A DNA stretch of 64,000 nucleotides from an uncultured Clostridia bacterium. GTDB taxonomy: Bacteria; Bacillota; Clostridia; Christensenellales; UBA1242. The DNA lies in the NCBI GenBank assembly GCA_934746515.1, contig CAKVFH010000005.1, forward strand, positions 1-64,000. Direction: 5' to 3'. Shown here in pieces: positions 33,710 to 44,200 of the stretch. The notes under the pieces are model-generated. The model was not told the DNA's origin, searched no databases, and saw only the letters and a program-made list of their open reading frames with translations. The number at the start of each line of letters is the position of its first letter. Positions within the stretch are counted from its first letter, which is position 1. The position numbers were made by a program, and so were the translations under genes.

Positions 33710-34690
33710 ATGGATATTGCAAAGGTTGTGTTTGAAGCGATTGATAAAATTTTTGATAGAAGCCAAAATCGCTCTGTTGAGATTGATGGCTCGGATAAAA
33801 TTACTGAAATAAAGGATGTGAAATATTCGCAGACAAAGAAGTTTAATGCGCTTTTGGATGTTTACTATGACGCAGAAATAAAAGAAAAGAAACCGGTTAT
33901 GTTTTATATTCATGGTGGCGGTTTTGTGGCTGGTGGAAAAGAATATCGCACTGCGCTTTCAAAATGGTTTGCGGTTCAAGGTTATTTTGTTGCAAATGTA
34001 AACTATGGTTTGAGCCCTGATTGTGTGTTTCCAGAGCAAATCAAACACTTGGTTTCGGCTCTTAATTGGGTGAAGAGAGTTTCTAAAAAATACAATCTTA
34101 ACCTTGATAGAATTGTGGTTTCTGGCGATAGCGCTGGAGCATATTTTGCTTCAATGATGGCATGCATAACAGGAAGTGACACTTTAAAGAAAAAAATCGG
34201 TGTAAAAACCGACTTGAAGTTTTGCGCAACAATTTTGAATTGTGGTCTTTATGATATGAAATCAATTTTGAGTAAGCGCTTGGCACTAGATCTCAACAGC
34301 AAAATCTTTGAGTCTTACACTGGAATCAAAAAAGATGAAGTGGAGCATTATAAATACAAAGATTGCTGCTCGCCACTGCAAATGATTCATAAATCATTCC
34401 CTCCAACATTTATTATTTTTGCTGAAAAAGATGTTTTTTGTGGCGGTCAGGCAGAAAGGTTAATAAAAAAGTTTGATGATAAAAACATTTACTATGAGAG
34501 TTACAAATCGTCGTCATTGTTTGCCAATCACTGTTTTTCACTTGAATGGAAGGGTAAGGCAGCTGAAAGGGCAAATGAACTGCAAGCCATGTTTTTAAAG
34601 AAAGTAAAAGACGGAGAGCTTCCAAGACATCAGTCAGAAACAACCATTTGCATTCATGAATCTGAAGATGACGGGCATGATAAAGTTTAG
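33710..34690 (+). CDS. Alpha/beta hydrolase (HSL-type esterase/lipase)
   Basis: 326 residues. The oxyanion motif HGGGF, the nucleophile elbow GDSAGA and a candidate catalytic His in FANHCFSLEW mark the hormone-sensitive-lipase group of alpha/beta hydrolases. There is no signal peptide, so it is probably cytoplasmic; the substrate is likely a short acyl ester. The C-terminal tail carries His/Asp (HESEDDGHDK). The ATG has GGGGGCAGG upstream. Confidence 0.88.
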   Translation: MDIAKVVFEAIDKIFDRSQNRSVEIDGSDKITEIKDVKYSQTKKFNALLDVYYDAEIKEKKPVMFYIHGGGFVAGGKEYRTALSKWFAVQGYFVANVNYGLSPDCVFPEQIKHLVSALNWVKRVSKKYNLNLDRIVVSGDSAGAYFASMMACITGSDTLKKKIGVKTDLKFCATILNCGLYDMKSILSKRLALDLNSKIFESYTGIKKDEVEHYKYKDCCSPLQMIHKSFPPTFIIFAEKDVFCGGQAERLIKKFDDKNIYYESYKSSSLFANHCFSLEWKGKAAERANELQAMFLKKVKDGELPRHQSETTICIHESEDDGHDKV

Positions 34691-34732
34691 AAAAACTCGC
34701 ATTGATTGGGTTTTAAAGTTAAAAAGACAATA

Positions 34733-34761
34733 AAAAAGCACCAGAGTTTCTGGTGCTTTTT
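34733..34761 (+). terminator. Shared terminator between convergent genes
   Basis: A perfect 13-pair stem, AAAAAGCACCAGA (34733-34745) with TCTGGTGCTTTTT (34749-34761). A and T flanks on both sides let it serve the esterase gene and the minus-strand gene at 34773. Confidence 0.9.
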
Positions 34762-34772
34762 GGTTTCAAAAA

Positions 34773-35207
34773 TTATCTTAAAATGATTGTTGTGCTTGTT
34801 GGACAAATCTCGTCGCCTTCAGCCAAGATGATTTCTTGACCATGTTTGTATTCTTGAACATAGTTGCCAACGCGAACATTGAAAACTGTGATAGAATCGT
34901 TGCTTGCAAGGATTGTCCATTTGCCAGGTTTAACTTCTTCATTTTTGCCAACTTTAACAACTTTTCTTGGTTTGATGATGATGTCACCTTTGATGTAAGT
35001 TACATTTTCAACGCCATCTTTGTCAACAATTGTTGCTTCTGGGGTATATCTAACTCCATGTTTGATGATAACATCATCAACTTCACGTGTTTTTTCCTCA
35101 GCTCTAATTTTTGATTTTTTGATAGTGCTAACAATTGAACCGATTATTGCGATTACAATAACAAGGACAATAGCACCACTAACGATTAAATCTGCGATAT
35201 GTGGCAT
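34773..35207 (-). CDS. Small membrane-anchored protein of unknown function
   Basis: 144 residues. One N-terminal membrane segment (about 8-30), a basic/acidic helical linker, then a beta-rich domain (about 60-144) with KHGVRYTPEATIVDKDG and a GDEICPTSTTIILR end. With no clear cleavage site and KKSK after the segment, the soluble domain is probably cytoplasmic. The start is the ATG six bases after GGAGG, not the TTG at 35219. I do not recognise the family. cmk lies 88 bases upstream on the same strand. Confidence 0.75.
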   Translation of the reverse strand: MPHIADLIVSGAIVLVIVIAIIGSIVSTIKKSKIRAEEKTREVDDVIIKHGVRYTPEATIVDKDGVENVTYIKGDIIIKPRKVVKVGKNEEVKPGKWTILASNDSITVFNVRVGNYVQEYKHGQEIILAEGDEICPTSTTIILR

Positions 35208-35263
35208 AATACCCTCCAATACTTTTGTGACTTTAATATATCATATATATTTTTATTTTAGCA

Positions 35264-35293
35264 AGTATTTTTGACAAAATAAGCAAAAATACT
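35264..35293 (-). terminator. Hairpin after cmk, possible terminator
   Basis: AGTATTTTTG and CAAAAATACT form a perfect 10-pair stem directly after the cmk stop codon. The minus-strand tail is A/T mixed rather than a clean T run, so termination is uncertain. Confidence 0.45.
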
Positions 35294-35295
35294 GA

Positions 35296-35973
35296 TTAGT
35301 TTTTGTTGCTTTTTAGTTTTTTGTTTACTAAGTCAGAGCATTTTTGAATTGTTTCGTCAATGTTTAGATTTGTGTTGTCAACAACCACTGCATCTTCAAC
35401 AACAATAAGTGGGGCAACATCGCGGTGTGTGTCACGGAAGTCGCGTTCTTGAAGGTTTGCCAAAACTTCTTCAAAAGTGCAATCAATGTGTTTTGATTGA
35501 TTTTCAGTAAATCTTCGCATAGCTCTTGTTTTTTCATCTGCGGTCAAATAGATTTTAACATCAGCGTCTGGCAAAACAATGCTGGTTATGTCTCTGCCAT
35601 CAATAACACAATCGTAATTATTTGAAAAGTCGCCAACAACTTTCAAGTATTTTTCGCGGGCAAATGGGAATGCTGAAACCTTTGATGCGAGTTTGCTAAC
35701 TTCTTCTTCGCGAAGATGAGCGGTTACATCGGTTCCATTCAAAAACATTTTTTGCTTGCTTTCATCAAATTTAATTTCGATTTTTGCATTTTCAAGCATG
35801 TTTTTTACGGTGTCTTCGGTTGGCTCAAGCATATTTTTTTGCCAAAAAGCAATGCCCATGGTTCTGAAAATTGCTCCAGTGTCAAGGTGTTTTAAATTGA
35901 ATTTTTTTGCTAGGCCTTCAGCAAGTTCACCTTTGCCACTTCCTGACAAGCCGTCAATTGCGATTTTTATCAT
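35296..35973 (-). CDS. cmk: Cytidylate kinase
   Basis: 225 residues, normal length. The P-loop is GLSGSGKG, the CMP-binding segment DTGAIFR (usually DTGAMYR), and DGRDITS and the lid RDxxD-like ERDFRDTHRDVAPL are present. It phosphorylates CMP and dCMP with ATP. AGGAG precedes the ATG. The common neighbours rpsA/ispH are absent. Confidence 0.95.
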   Translation of the reverse strand: MIKIAIDGLSGSGKGELAEGLAKKFNLKHLDTGAIFRTMGIAFWQKNMLEPTEDTVKNMLENAKIEIKFDESKQKMFLNGTDVTAHLREEEVSKLASKVSAFPFAREKYLKVVGDFSNNYDCVIDGRDITSIVLPDADVKIYLTADEKTRAMRRFTENQSKHIDCTFEEVLANLQERDFRDTHRDVAPLIVVEDAVVVDNTNLNIDETIQKCSDLVNKKLKSNKN

Positions 35974-36034
35974 AATATTCTCCTAAATAAATGATAACTT
36001 TTTCTGTTTATTAAGTCAAATATAGTGCGAAATA

Positions 36035-36063
36035 TTGACAAATTTTTAAGAATTTTGGATAAT
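36035..36063 (+). promoter_or_regulatory. Leaderless promoter of comFC
   Basis: Perfect TTGACA (36035-36040), 17 bases, GATAAT (36058-36063), then six bases to the ATG at 36070. There is no ribosome binding site. Confidence 0.7.
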
Positions 36064-36069
36064 TGATAT

Positions 36070-36858
36070 ATGAGTTTTAAAACCGCGATAACTAAATTTT
36101 GGAACAAGGTTGAAGATTTGATTTTGTCAAACCATGCGTGTTTGTGTTGCAGAAGAGAAATTCCTGACGGCACAGAGTTTTCGCTTTGTGAAAAGTGTAT
36201 GAAAAATTTAGAAAAAATCGATGGCAATGTTTGCAAAGTTTGTGGCGAGAAAATTTTGGAAGGCAATATTCTTTGTGACAGATGTAAACTTGTGAAGTTT
36301 AATTTTTCAAAGAGCAGGTCTTTTGCGGTGTACGGCGATGTGTCATCTAAAATCGTGAAAAGATTTAAGTATAACGGCAAGAAATATTATGCGGAATATA
36401 TTGCAAAACTGATGAGCGAAAACAAAGATTATTTTGAAGGCGTCGACATTATCAGCTATGTTCCAATTGGTTCAAAAAGAAGAAAGGAAAGGGGTTTCAA
36501 TCAAGCTGAAGAGATTGCAAAAGCTCTCTCTGTTTTAACAAACATTCCTTGTGTTGAACTTTTGAAGAAAGTTGGAAACGAAAGACATCAAGCGGGCTTA
36601 TCTCAAAAAGACCGACAGAAAAACCTAGCCGGCACAATTGTGATTAACGAAGAAAACAAGAACTTAATTAAGGGCAAAACAATTTTGGTTATTGATGATG
36701 TTTTCACAACTGGCGCAACGCTTTCAGAATGTGCGAAAGTTTTAAAGAGTGATAAATCAAACAAGCCTAAAGAAATTTGTTGTTACACTTTTGCAAAAAC
36801 CATGCTAATTTCAACAAATAATGGTCAAAATCAACAAAATAATTGCGCAAATAATTAA
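36070..36858 (+). CDS. comFC: ComFC-like phosphoribosyltransferase-fold protein
   Basis: 262 residues. The N-terminal zinc-finger region has CLCC, CEKC, CKVC and CDRC pairs. The PRTase domain contains RRKERGFNQAEEIA and the PRPP-type loop ILVIDDVFTTGATL. Homologues are needed for DNA uptake during transformation, but they occur in many non-competent bacteria too. No comFA is adjacent. Transcription looks leaderless. secA begins 68 bases downstream. Confidence 0.9.
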   Translation: MSFKTAITKFWNKVEDLILSNHACLCCRREIPDGTEFSLCEKCMKNLEKIDGNVCKVCGEKILEGNILCDRCKLVKFNFSKSRSFAVYGDVSSKIVKRFKYNGKKYYAEYIAKLMSENKDYFEGVDIISYVPIGSKRRKERGFNQAEEIAKALSVLTNIPCVELLKKVGNERHQAGLSQKDRQKNLAGTIVINEENKNLIKGKTILVIDDVFTTGATLSECAKVLKSDKSNKPKEICCYTFAKTMLISTNNGQNQQNNCANN

Positions 36859-36926
36859 ATAAAATTAAACTGAACTTTACTTTATTTGAAAAATAGGGTA
36901 TTATGGAATATGTTAAGGAGAAATAT

Positions 36927-39632
36927 ATGGGCTTATTTAGTGCACTTAAAAATTTTGATAACAATAGAAGTCTTAAAAAACTTGAAAAGCAGGCGGCAAA
37001 AATTGAAGCGCTTGCTGATAAATATAAAGCAATGACCGATGAAGAACTCAAAGGTCAAACACAAATTTTGAAAGATAGATACAATGCAGGCGAAACGCTT
37101 GACGATTTGCTTTATGATGCGTATGCGGTTGTTCGTGAATCGGCTTCAAGAGTTTTGAATATGCGACACTTCCATGTTCAGCTCCTAGGTGGTATTGTTT
37201 TGCACCAAGGTCGTATTGCAGAAATGTGCACCGGTGAAGGTAAAACACTTGTTTCAACACTTCCAGCATATTTAAACGCGCTTTCTGGCAAACCTGTTCA
37301 TGTTGTGACTGTCAATGAATACCTTGCAAAGCGTGACGCTGAATGGATGGGTAAGGTTCACAGATTTTTGGGGCTAAACGTTGGTTATATTTACACTGGT
37401 CAACAGCAAGATGAAAAGAAAAAGGCTTATGAATGTGACATTACTTACGGAACAAACAGTGAGTTTGGTTTTGATTATCTTCGTGACAACATGTGCACAA
37501 CAAAAGAAGAAATGGTTCAACGCGGTCTTGACTTTGCAATCATCGATGAAGTCGATTCAATTTTGATTGATGAAGCAAGAACACCACTTATTATTTCTGG
37601 ACCTTCTGGAGAGTCTTCTGACCAATATACAACTGCTGCAAAGTTTGCAAAAACTTTAAAAGACACCGAAGTTGATATTGATGAAAAACAAAAGACAATT
37701 AACCTTAATGAAGACGGCATTGCACATGCTGAAAGATATTATCGATTGGAAAACCTTGCAGATGTTGAAAACACTGAAATTAACCACAACATAAACAACG
37801 CAATTCGAGCAAGATTTTTGATGCATAAAGACGAAGACTATATCGTTCGTGATGGCGAAGTTTTGATTGTTGATGAATTTACTGGTCGTATTATGGTCGG
37901 TCGTCGTTATTCAAACGGTCTTCATCAAGCAATCGAAGCCAAAGAAGGCGTAAAGATTCAAGGCGAAAACAAGACTTATGCAACAGTTACTTTCCAAAAC
38001 TTCTTCAAACTTTACAAGAAAATTTCTGGTATGACCGGTACTGCGAAAACGGAAGAAGGCGAGTTTAGAGAAATTTATGGCTTGGATGTTGTTACAATTC
38101 CAACCAATCTTAAATCAAAAAGAAAAGATGAAAACGATGTGTTCTTCTTCTCACATGATGCAAAACTAAATGCGATTTGTGAAGATATTAAAACAAATCA
38201 CGAACTTGGCAAACCTGTGCTTGTCGGCACACTGTCAGTTGCTAAATCTGAAGAGCTTTCAAAGAAACTTTTGCATTTTGGAATAAAACATAATGTTTTG
38301 AACGCGAAAAACCACTTGCGTGAAGCTGAAATTATCGCTCAAGCCGGCAAACTTAATGCTGTTACAATTGCAACAAACATGGCTGGTCGTGGTACTGATA
38401 TTTTGCTTGGCGGAAACAGCGAATTTATGGCTAAACAAGAGCTTAAAAAAGCTGGCTATGAAGATCATGATATTGACATTGCTGCGTCATTCTTCCCAAC
38501 AGAAAATGATGAGCAAGTTGAAGCTAGAAAGAAATATTTTGAGCTTAAAGAAAAGTTTGACAAAGAAGTAAAGGCAGAAAAAGAGAAGGTTATTGAACTT
38601 GGTGGTCTTAGAATTATCGGCACCGAGAGACACGAAAGCAGACGTATTGATAACCAGCTTCGTGGTCGTGCTGGTCGTCAAGGTGACCCTGGTTCATCAG
38701 TGTTTTACATTTCAGCTGATGATGATCTTGCGAGAGTTTTCGGAAGCGAAAGACTCAAGCGTATGGCTGAAATTTTCAAACTTGATCCAGACACATCAAT
38801 CAATTGGAAATTCTTTTCAAAGAGTATTGAAAACGCGCAAAAGAGAGTTGAAGGCAACAACTATTCAATCAGAAAGAGCGTTGTTGAATATGACAATGTT
38901 TTGAACCGTCAAAGAGAAGAAGTTTATTCAGAGCGTAACAAAATTATTTCAGGCGAAAGCATGCACGAAAAGATTTTGGGCATGATTCGTGATGTTATCA
39001 ATGAAATTGTTGAAGAGCATTCACACTTCTCAAAGCCTGAAGAAGTTGACCTAACTGCTTACAATCACGAGCTTGAACAAAGAGTTCTTGACCCAGAAAC
39101 AAACTTTATAACTCTCGATATTATCAGCGATTACACATCTGAAGAAATTGCTGAAGCCATTGAAAAACGCGCCTTTGATAGATATGAAAAACGCAAGAAA
39201 GAATATGAAGAGCAGGGCGTTAATTTTGAAGCAGTTGAAAGAGATGTGTTACTCAAAATTTTGGACAGAAAATGGATTGATCACATTGATGATATGGACA
39301 ATCTCCGCACAGGTATTGGTCTTCGTGGCTACGGCAACAAGAACCCAATCACTGTTTATCAAACAGAAGGTTTTGATATGTTTGACGAAATGATTTCATC
39401 GGTAAGACGCGATGTTGCAAACTTTATGATGGGCATCAGAATCAAGATTGGAGTTTCACCAGAACAGCTTGTTAGAATGCGTCAAGCAAAGCTTGCATCA
39501 CTTCGTGCTAGCGGTGGTGACGGCAGTGCAAATCAGCCAGTAAAATCACAAGAAAAAAGAATTGGCAGAAATGATCCATGTCCTTGCGGAAGCGGCAAAA
39601 AATACAAAAACTGCTGCGGTAAAAATCAGTAA
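36927..39632 (+). CDS. secA: Preprotein translocase ATPase SecA
   Basis: 901 residues. Motifs include Walker A CTGEGKT (near residue 100), DEVDSILIDEARTPL (DEAD-box motif II region), MAGRGTDI, and QLRGRAGRQGDPGSS. The C-terminal zinc finger DPCPCGSGKKYKNCC is intact. It drives Sec export; signal peptidase I at 60793-61662 acts downstream. The start is MGLFSALK after AAGGAG; the ATG at 36903 overlaps a -10-like TATTAT and lacks a ribosome binding site. prfB, often next to secA, is not here. Confidence 0.97.
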   Translation: MGLFSALKNFDNNRSLKKLEKQAAKIEALADKYKAMTDEELKGQTQILKDRYNAGETLDDLLYDAYAVVRESASRVLNMRHFHVQLLGGIVLHQGRIAEMCTGEGKTLVSTLPAYLNALSGKPVHVVTVNEYLAKRDAEWMGKVHRFLGLNVGYIYTGQQQDEKKKAYECDITYGTNSEFGFDYLRDNMCTTKEEMVQRGLDFAIIDEVDSILIDEARTPLIISGPSGESSDQYTTAAKFAKTLKDTEVDIDEKQKTINLNEDGIAHAERYYRLENLADVENTEINHNINNAIRARFLMHKDEDYIVRDGEVLIVDEFTGRIMVGRRYSNGLHQAIEAKEGVKIQGENKTYATVTFQNFFKLYKKISGMTGTAKTEEGEFREIYGLDVVTIPTNLKSKRKDENDVFFFSHDAKLNAICEDIKTNHELGKPVLVGTLSVAKSEELSKKLLHFGIKHNVLNAKNHLREAEIIAQAGKLNAVTIATNMAGRGTDILLGGNSEFMAKQELKKAGYEDHDIDIAASFFPTENDEQVEARKKYFELKEKFDKEVKAEKEKVIELGGLRIIGTERHESRRIDNQLRGRAGRQGDPGSSVFYISADDDLARVFGSERLKRMAEIFKLDPDTSINWKFFSKSIENAQKRVEGNNYSIRKSVVEYDNVLNRQREEVYSERNKIISGESMHEKILGMIRDVINEIVEEHSHFSKPEEVDLTAYNHELEQRVLDPETNFITLDIISDYTSEEIAEAIEKRAFDRYEKRKKEYEEQGVNFEAVERDVLLKILDRKWIDHIDDMDNLRTGIGLRGYGNKNPITVYQTEGFDMFDEMISSVRRDVANFMMGIRIKIGVSPEQLVRMRQAKLASLRASGGDGSANQPVKSQEKRIGRNDPCPCGSGKKYKNCCGKNQ

Positions 39633-39637
39633 AAAAG

Positions 39638-39670
39638 AAAAACACTTGCTTTTAGTAGGTGTTTTTGTTT
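39638..39670 (+). terminator. Terminator of secA
   Basis: AAAAACACTTG pairs with TAGGTGTTTTT (with G-U pairs), followed by GTTTT. Confidence 0.7.
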
Positions 39671-39813
39671 TATCTTTAAAAAATGGGATAAAAATTTGCG
39701 AAAAATGACGCGGAAAATGGCAAGAAAATTCAAGATTTTGCATAAATAACACAATTTATTTGCGAAAAAAACAGTGTTATGATATTATTATTTTGTTTAT
39801 TGGAGAAATATGT

Positions 39814-41115
39814 ATGTTATTTAATAATTTATCCACAGAGCGCAGGGCATCGCTCATTGTTAAAAATTCTGAATTTTACATTGAAATTGCCAAGTTTGTG
39901 CAGGCATACACAACCATTGTTAAAAATCCGAATGAGTTTTTGACGGAAGTTGGTGAAAACCCAATCGATCCTAAAAAACAGCATTTAAAATGGGAACAAC
40001 TCGTGAAGATTATGCAGTCTTGTGACCTTGGTTTTTCGCATGTGCCAACAAGAATGGATTTGGTGGTTTACTATAACTATGCTTTGGAAATGGGCTCGGT
40101 TAGGGCACTTGAGAGAAAAATTGCGAGTGTTGACCAAGTTGCAGAAGCTCAAAAGCATTATTATAACTTCATTGATGAAGAAAAAACCAATGCAGAAGAA
40201 GAATATCAAAAGCAAAAGAAAATTTTTGATGCAAGACAAAGAGAAATGGGTTATGTTGACGGAAAAATCTCTGTTGCAAGAGCAAAAAATTGGGTTTGCG
40301 CAATCATGATGTTTGTGTCAATTGTTATTGGCATGATTGGAATTGTTGGTTTCTTTGTGGATAACATTATTGTTTCAAGCCTTGGCAAAATTATTCCTAT
40401 TTGGAAGCCACAATATGTTGGTTCAATTTTGCTTATTGTTGTGATGTTTTTGTTATTTGCTTTGTTTAACAGCTTATACATGAAAACAAAGTTTGAATTT
40501 GTGAAACTTAAACAGGCAAGCCTTACAATTTTTGCCAGAGAAGATGAGCTTTTGGCTAAACAACAACTCTTAAAGAAAAAACTTGATGAAGTTAGCAGAG
40601 ATTATAATATTGTTTTGAAAGAAATCAATGACAAAACAAAAAAATTTGATGTTAAACACAATATTGATGTTTTGAAGGCGACAAACAAGTTTTATTTGAA
40701 ACTTTGCGAAGCGGAAGAGTTGAGTGAAATCACTGAAAAAGCCGTTGCTGAAACTATTGCTATGGAAGATGAAGATTTCGCTCCAATTAAGCTCACTAAA
40801 GAGCAGGAAGAAAATATGCGAGGCGTAAAGAAAGAAGTTATTGGGCTTGCCGGTCAAATTGATACTGAAGCATACAATGAAAAATTCGAGAAATCGACTA
40901 AACGCAAAAAGAATAAAGAAGAGCAAAAAGAACAAGAAGAATCTGAACAAAAAGAAGTTGAAGAAGAAATTGAAAAGTCAAAAGATGATAAAAAACTTCA
41001 AGTGGAAATTGAAAAACAAAAACTTGATCAAGAAAGACAAGGTTTTAATGAATCAATCGATTATGTTAAAGATTTACTTGGTATAAATGAAGAAAATACC
41101 ACAAAAGAAAAATAA
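39814..41115 (+). CDS. Two-TM coiled-coil protein of unknown function
   Basis: 433 residues, not recognised. A soluble helical N-terminal part (1-170) ends in a charged coiled coil. Two membrane segments follow (about 176-205 and 220-245), joined by a short loop, then a second coiled coil (about 250-310) and a very Glu/Lys-rich tail. Both soluble parts should face the same side, probably the cytoplasm. The start is ATG 39814 after TTGGAGA; the ATG-less extension from 39760 lacks a ribosome binding site. The 1082-residue gene follows. Confidence 0.75.
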   Translation: MLFNNLSTERRASLIVKNSEFYIEIAKFVQAYTTIVKNPNEFLTEVGENPIDPKKQHLKWEQLVKIMQSCDLGFSHVPTRMDLVVYYNYALEMGSVRALERKIASVDQVAEAQKHYYNFIDEEKTNAEEEYQKQKKIFDARQREMGYVDGKISVARAKNWVCAIMMFVSIVIGMIGIVGFFVDNIIVSSLGKIIPIWKPQYVGSILLIVVMFLLFALFNSLYMKTKFEFVKLKQASLTIFAREDELLAKQQLLKKKLDEVSRDYNIVLKEINDKTKKFDVKHNIDVLKATNKFYLKLCEAEELSEITEKAVAETIAMEDEDFAPIKLTKEQEENMRGVKKEVIGLAGQIDTEAYNEKFEKSTKRKKNKEEQKEQEESEQKEVEEEIEKSKDDKKLQVEIEKQKLDQERQGFNESIDYVKDLLGINEENTTKEK

Positions 41116-41233
41116 AAAGAGTTATGATTTTATTAAAATATTTTTCAAAAGGGTCTTCCATTTTGCGAAACTATGTGATATAATTTAATCACTAGATAAA
41201 CCAGCTTGTGAAAAAGATTAAGGGGGAGAGTAT

Positions 41234-44200
41234 ATGGCAGAAGATGAAAAACCAAGACTTTCAAATGTGAAAACGGTTACCGATTGGGTAGCGTCATTTT
41301 ATGGCACTGATGCGCTAGATTACAAAAAAGTTGAAAAAATTAGACATGCTCGTCGCACAACTCAATTTGCATCAATTTGCTATGTTTTGAGTCACAACAC
41401 CAAAACTGCTCATACGGACTTTTTTGAATCAAACTACACAGGTTCAGACACCAAAATTGCATCTGTTGCAAGTTTTGTTTTGCAACTTTTGCAAATGAAG
41501 TTTGAAAATGGTTCGGTTTCGGCATCAGACTTTGCATCTCTTGAAGGTGGACTTTTTAGTGGTGTTAAAGATCGCGACAAACTTATAAGTGACTATCTTG
41601 GAGATGGCGGAATTTTGGACATGTGTCAATCATGTTTACCTGTTTTTTCTGACGATAGCAAAACTGCAAAAAACATCAAAGAAATCAATGATGATATGGA
41701 TGCAGTTAGAAAAGACCATTCATTCCTTTTATCTGCAACCGGCAAAAAGGATTCAACCTGTCTTTCAAGAGATGAAATTTTTGCAATGCTTAACAAAGCA
41801 ACCGAATGTGCCAGCAAAAGATGGGACGATGCAAAAGGTGGTAAGGGAAAAACTGAAGTTCAGCTTCAAAAAGATTTGGAATCAGCTTTTTACACAAGAA
41901 AAGACCTTGCAAGAAAAACTGCAAAAATGGGTGTGCTTGGTGGTGTTGGTGCCGTCAGCCTTGGTGCAGTTGTTAGTGGTGTGTTCTGGCCTGCAGTTAT
42001 TCTTTTACCAGTTTATGGACTTGGCAAAAACTGGCTCCCTGGTTGGTTTAAATCAATGGGTGCCATGTGGGGCAACCACGAAAAAATTATGAAAGATAAG
42101 CGTGATATCAAAAGATTTGATGCCATGCAAAAATATACTGTTGGTTTTGCTGAAAAAGGCAAAAAATACAGAGTGCCACTAAAATATAGATGGTATCTTC
42201 GTGGCATTGATAAATCAAATTTCAAAAAACAAGCAAAACAAATGGCTGCCGCAGTTGATTTTGAAGGATCAGATGGAAAAGTTAGAAAAAGTGAAAACAC
42301 ACTTGCAGCAGAAGCTATTGGTGTTGGTCTTGGAAGTGTTGTAAGTGTTGATAAGGCAGATGAACTTGTTCCTGTTGATGCTGCAGATGTTTTAAAAAAT
42401 AAAATCAATGGCTTGGTTCGTGATCTTGACGGAAGCGGAAGACCAAGAACCGACCACAGTGGCAAACCTGTTATCACAGTTTCATTCCAAGAAATAAAGG
42501 ATATAGCATCAACCTTTAAAAAATGGGAATCAAAACTTCCAACCGACTCACAAAACGAGTTGAAAAAACTCTTTGCAGAGAGAACAGCTCAAATTTGTGA
42601 AACCTTGATTTTTGAAAATCCAATGGATGACTTGAGCTATATTAAAAATGAAGTTTTGCCAAAATTTGCTGAAGGTACTGAAATTTCCGATGTATTGAAA
42701 GGCGGTTCTGACATGGAAGTTGCTAGAATCAAAAACTTCGTTACATTTGCCGGCAAAGAATTGACTGGACTAGATATCAATAGTCAACACAAGACACTTA
42801 AAGAATATATTTATAGAAAAACTGATGGAAAACTTGCAATTGATGCTGCTTCAAATGCCGAATTTGATACAATGCTTGATAGTAGATATATTTCTTCAGC
42901 TGATGCTGCAATCAGACTATCAGGTAAAATGATAAAATCACTTGAGTTTAACGTTGCAGGAAATCTTCATAGTATTGTTGATGGTACAGATTATGATTTG
43001 TTAGCAATTCAAGCAAGAATCAATTCTGTTTCAGATGAAAAAGTAAGAAAATCACTATTAAAGACCATTGAAGAAAAAAAGATGAAGTTAAATTTTGTAA
43101 AGTTTAATAGTTCTTTAGATCCAAATATTAGAAAAATTGCTAACTTGATTTTGAATTTAAAAATTGATCCAGCAAACAACGAGAACTTCATCAGTCCTTT
43201 TGCTGGTGTAAATGTTCCAGCAACTGGAGTTGATAGTATTTCTTATTTGATAGGTAAAATTGGCGATGATGATACAAGAAGAATCCTAGGTGATGCTTTA
43301 AAAGTTCAAATGGATAGGGTTTACCAAACAAAGATGAGAGATTTAAGTAAGGGTACATTTGATTCAATCAAAGATAGAACCCTTAATGGTAAATTATCAA
43401 ACCTTTCAGATATATTCTCTAAGATTGGCGAAATTAAATATGATACAGTAGATTCAACATCTGCTCTTTATATGGATATTGGTAAATTGAGTCCTAAAGA
43501 TGCAGCAAACTATGTTAAGTCAAAATTAAGAAAACAGGTTTATGATGTTTTTGCAGCTTTTGCAAAAGATAATAAGACAAAGTTTAAAACTGATATTGTT
43601 GAGATTTCAAAATATTTGAAAAAGGTAAATTCATGTGCATATCTTGATGATAAACAGAAAATGGATTTATCTGCAATGGTTAGCGAATTTATTTCAAAAG
43701 CATTTGAGAATAAATTTGGAGATTTAACAGAAACATTTGTGTCTGACTATAAAACTGATGACTTTTCAACATATTTAAAAAGTTATGAGTCTGGTGGTTT
43801 TGGTGAATTGTTTAATGAAGATCAATCAACCGAAATTCAAGACTTGAGAAAATCAGTTGAGTATATGAAAAATATGCAAGATGTTTTCAAATCATTGAAG
43901 TTAAATGATCAATTTGACCTAAATGTTGATGATGCAAAATACATTGCTTACAATCTTCTTGCTGATAGAAATGTTACTGGGGCAAAAAAACTAAAATACA
44001 GAGATTCAAGTGATTCATTGAGAACCTTTATTACAACAAACATTAAAAATATGAATACATCATTTGGAACAAATATTGACTCAACCACAATTGCAACCAG
44101 CCAACCTTATCAAGATTTGCTTGTTGCGTTTAATGCCGCAATGGCACTTGATACCAGTGATATTCAAGGAAAATATGACAAATATACAGCTCTTCTTATC

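Noticed and set aside
36903..36926. Upstream ATG extension of secA
   Set aside because: The ATG follows a TATTAT box directly, lacks a ribosome binding site, and SecA proteins begin at MGLF-like sequence, which has AAGGAG here.
39826..39834. Perfect DnaA box TTATCCACA
   Set aside because: It is a single site inside a coding sequence; one exact nine-base match is expected by chance in a 64-kb AT-rich window. No cluster and no dnaA or dnaN nearby.
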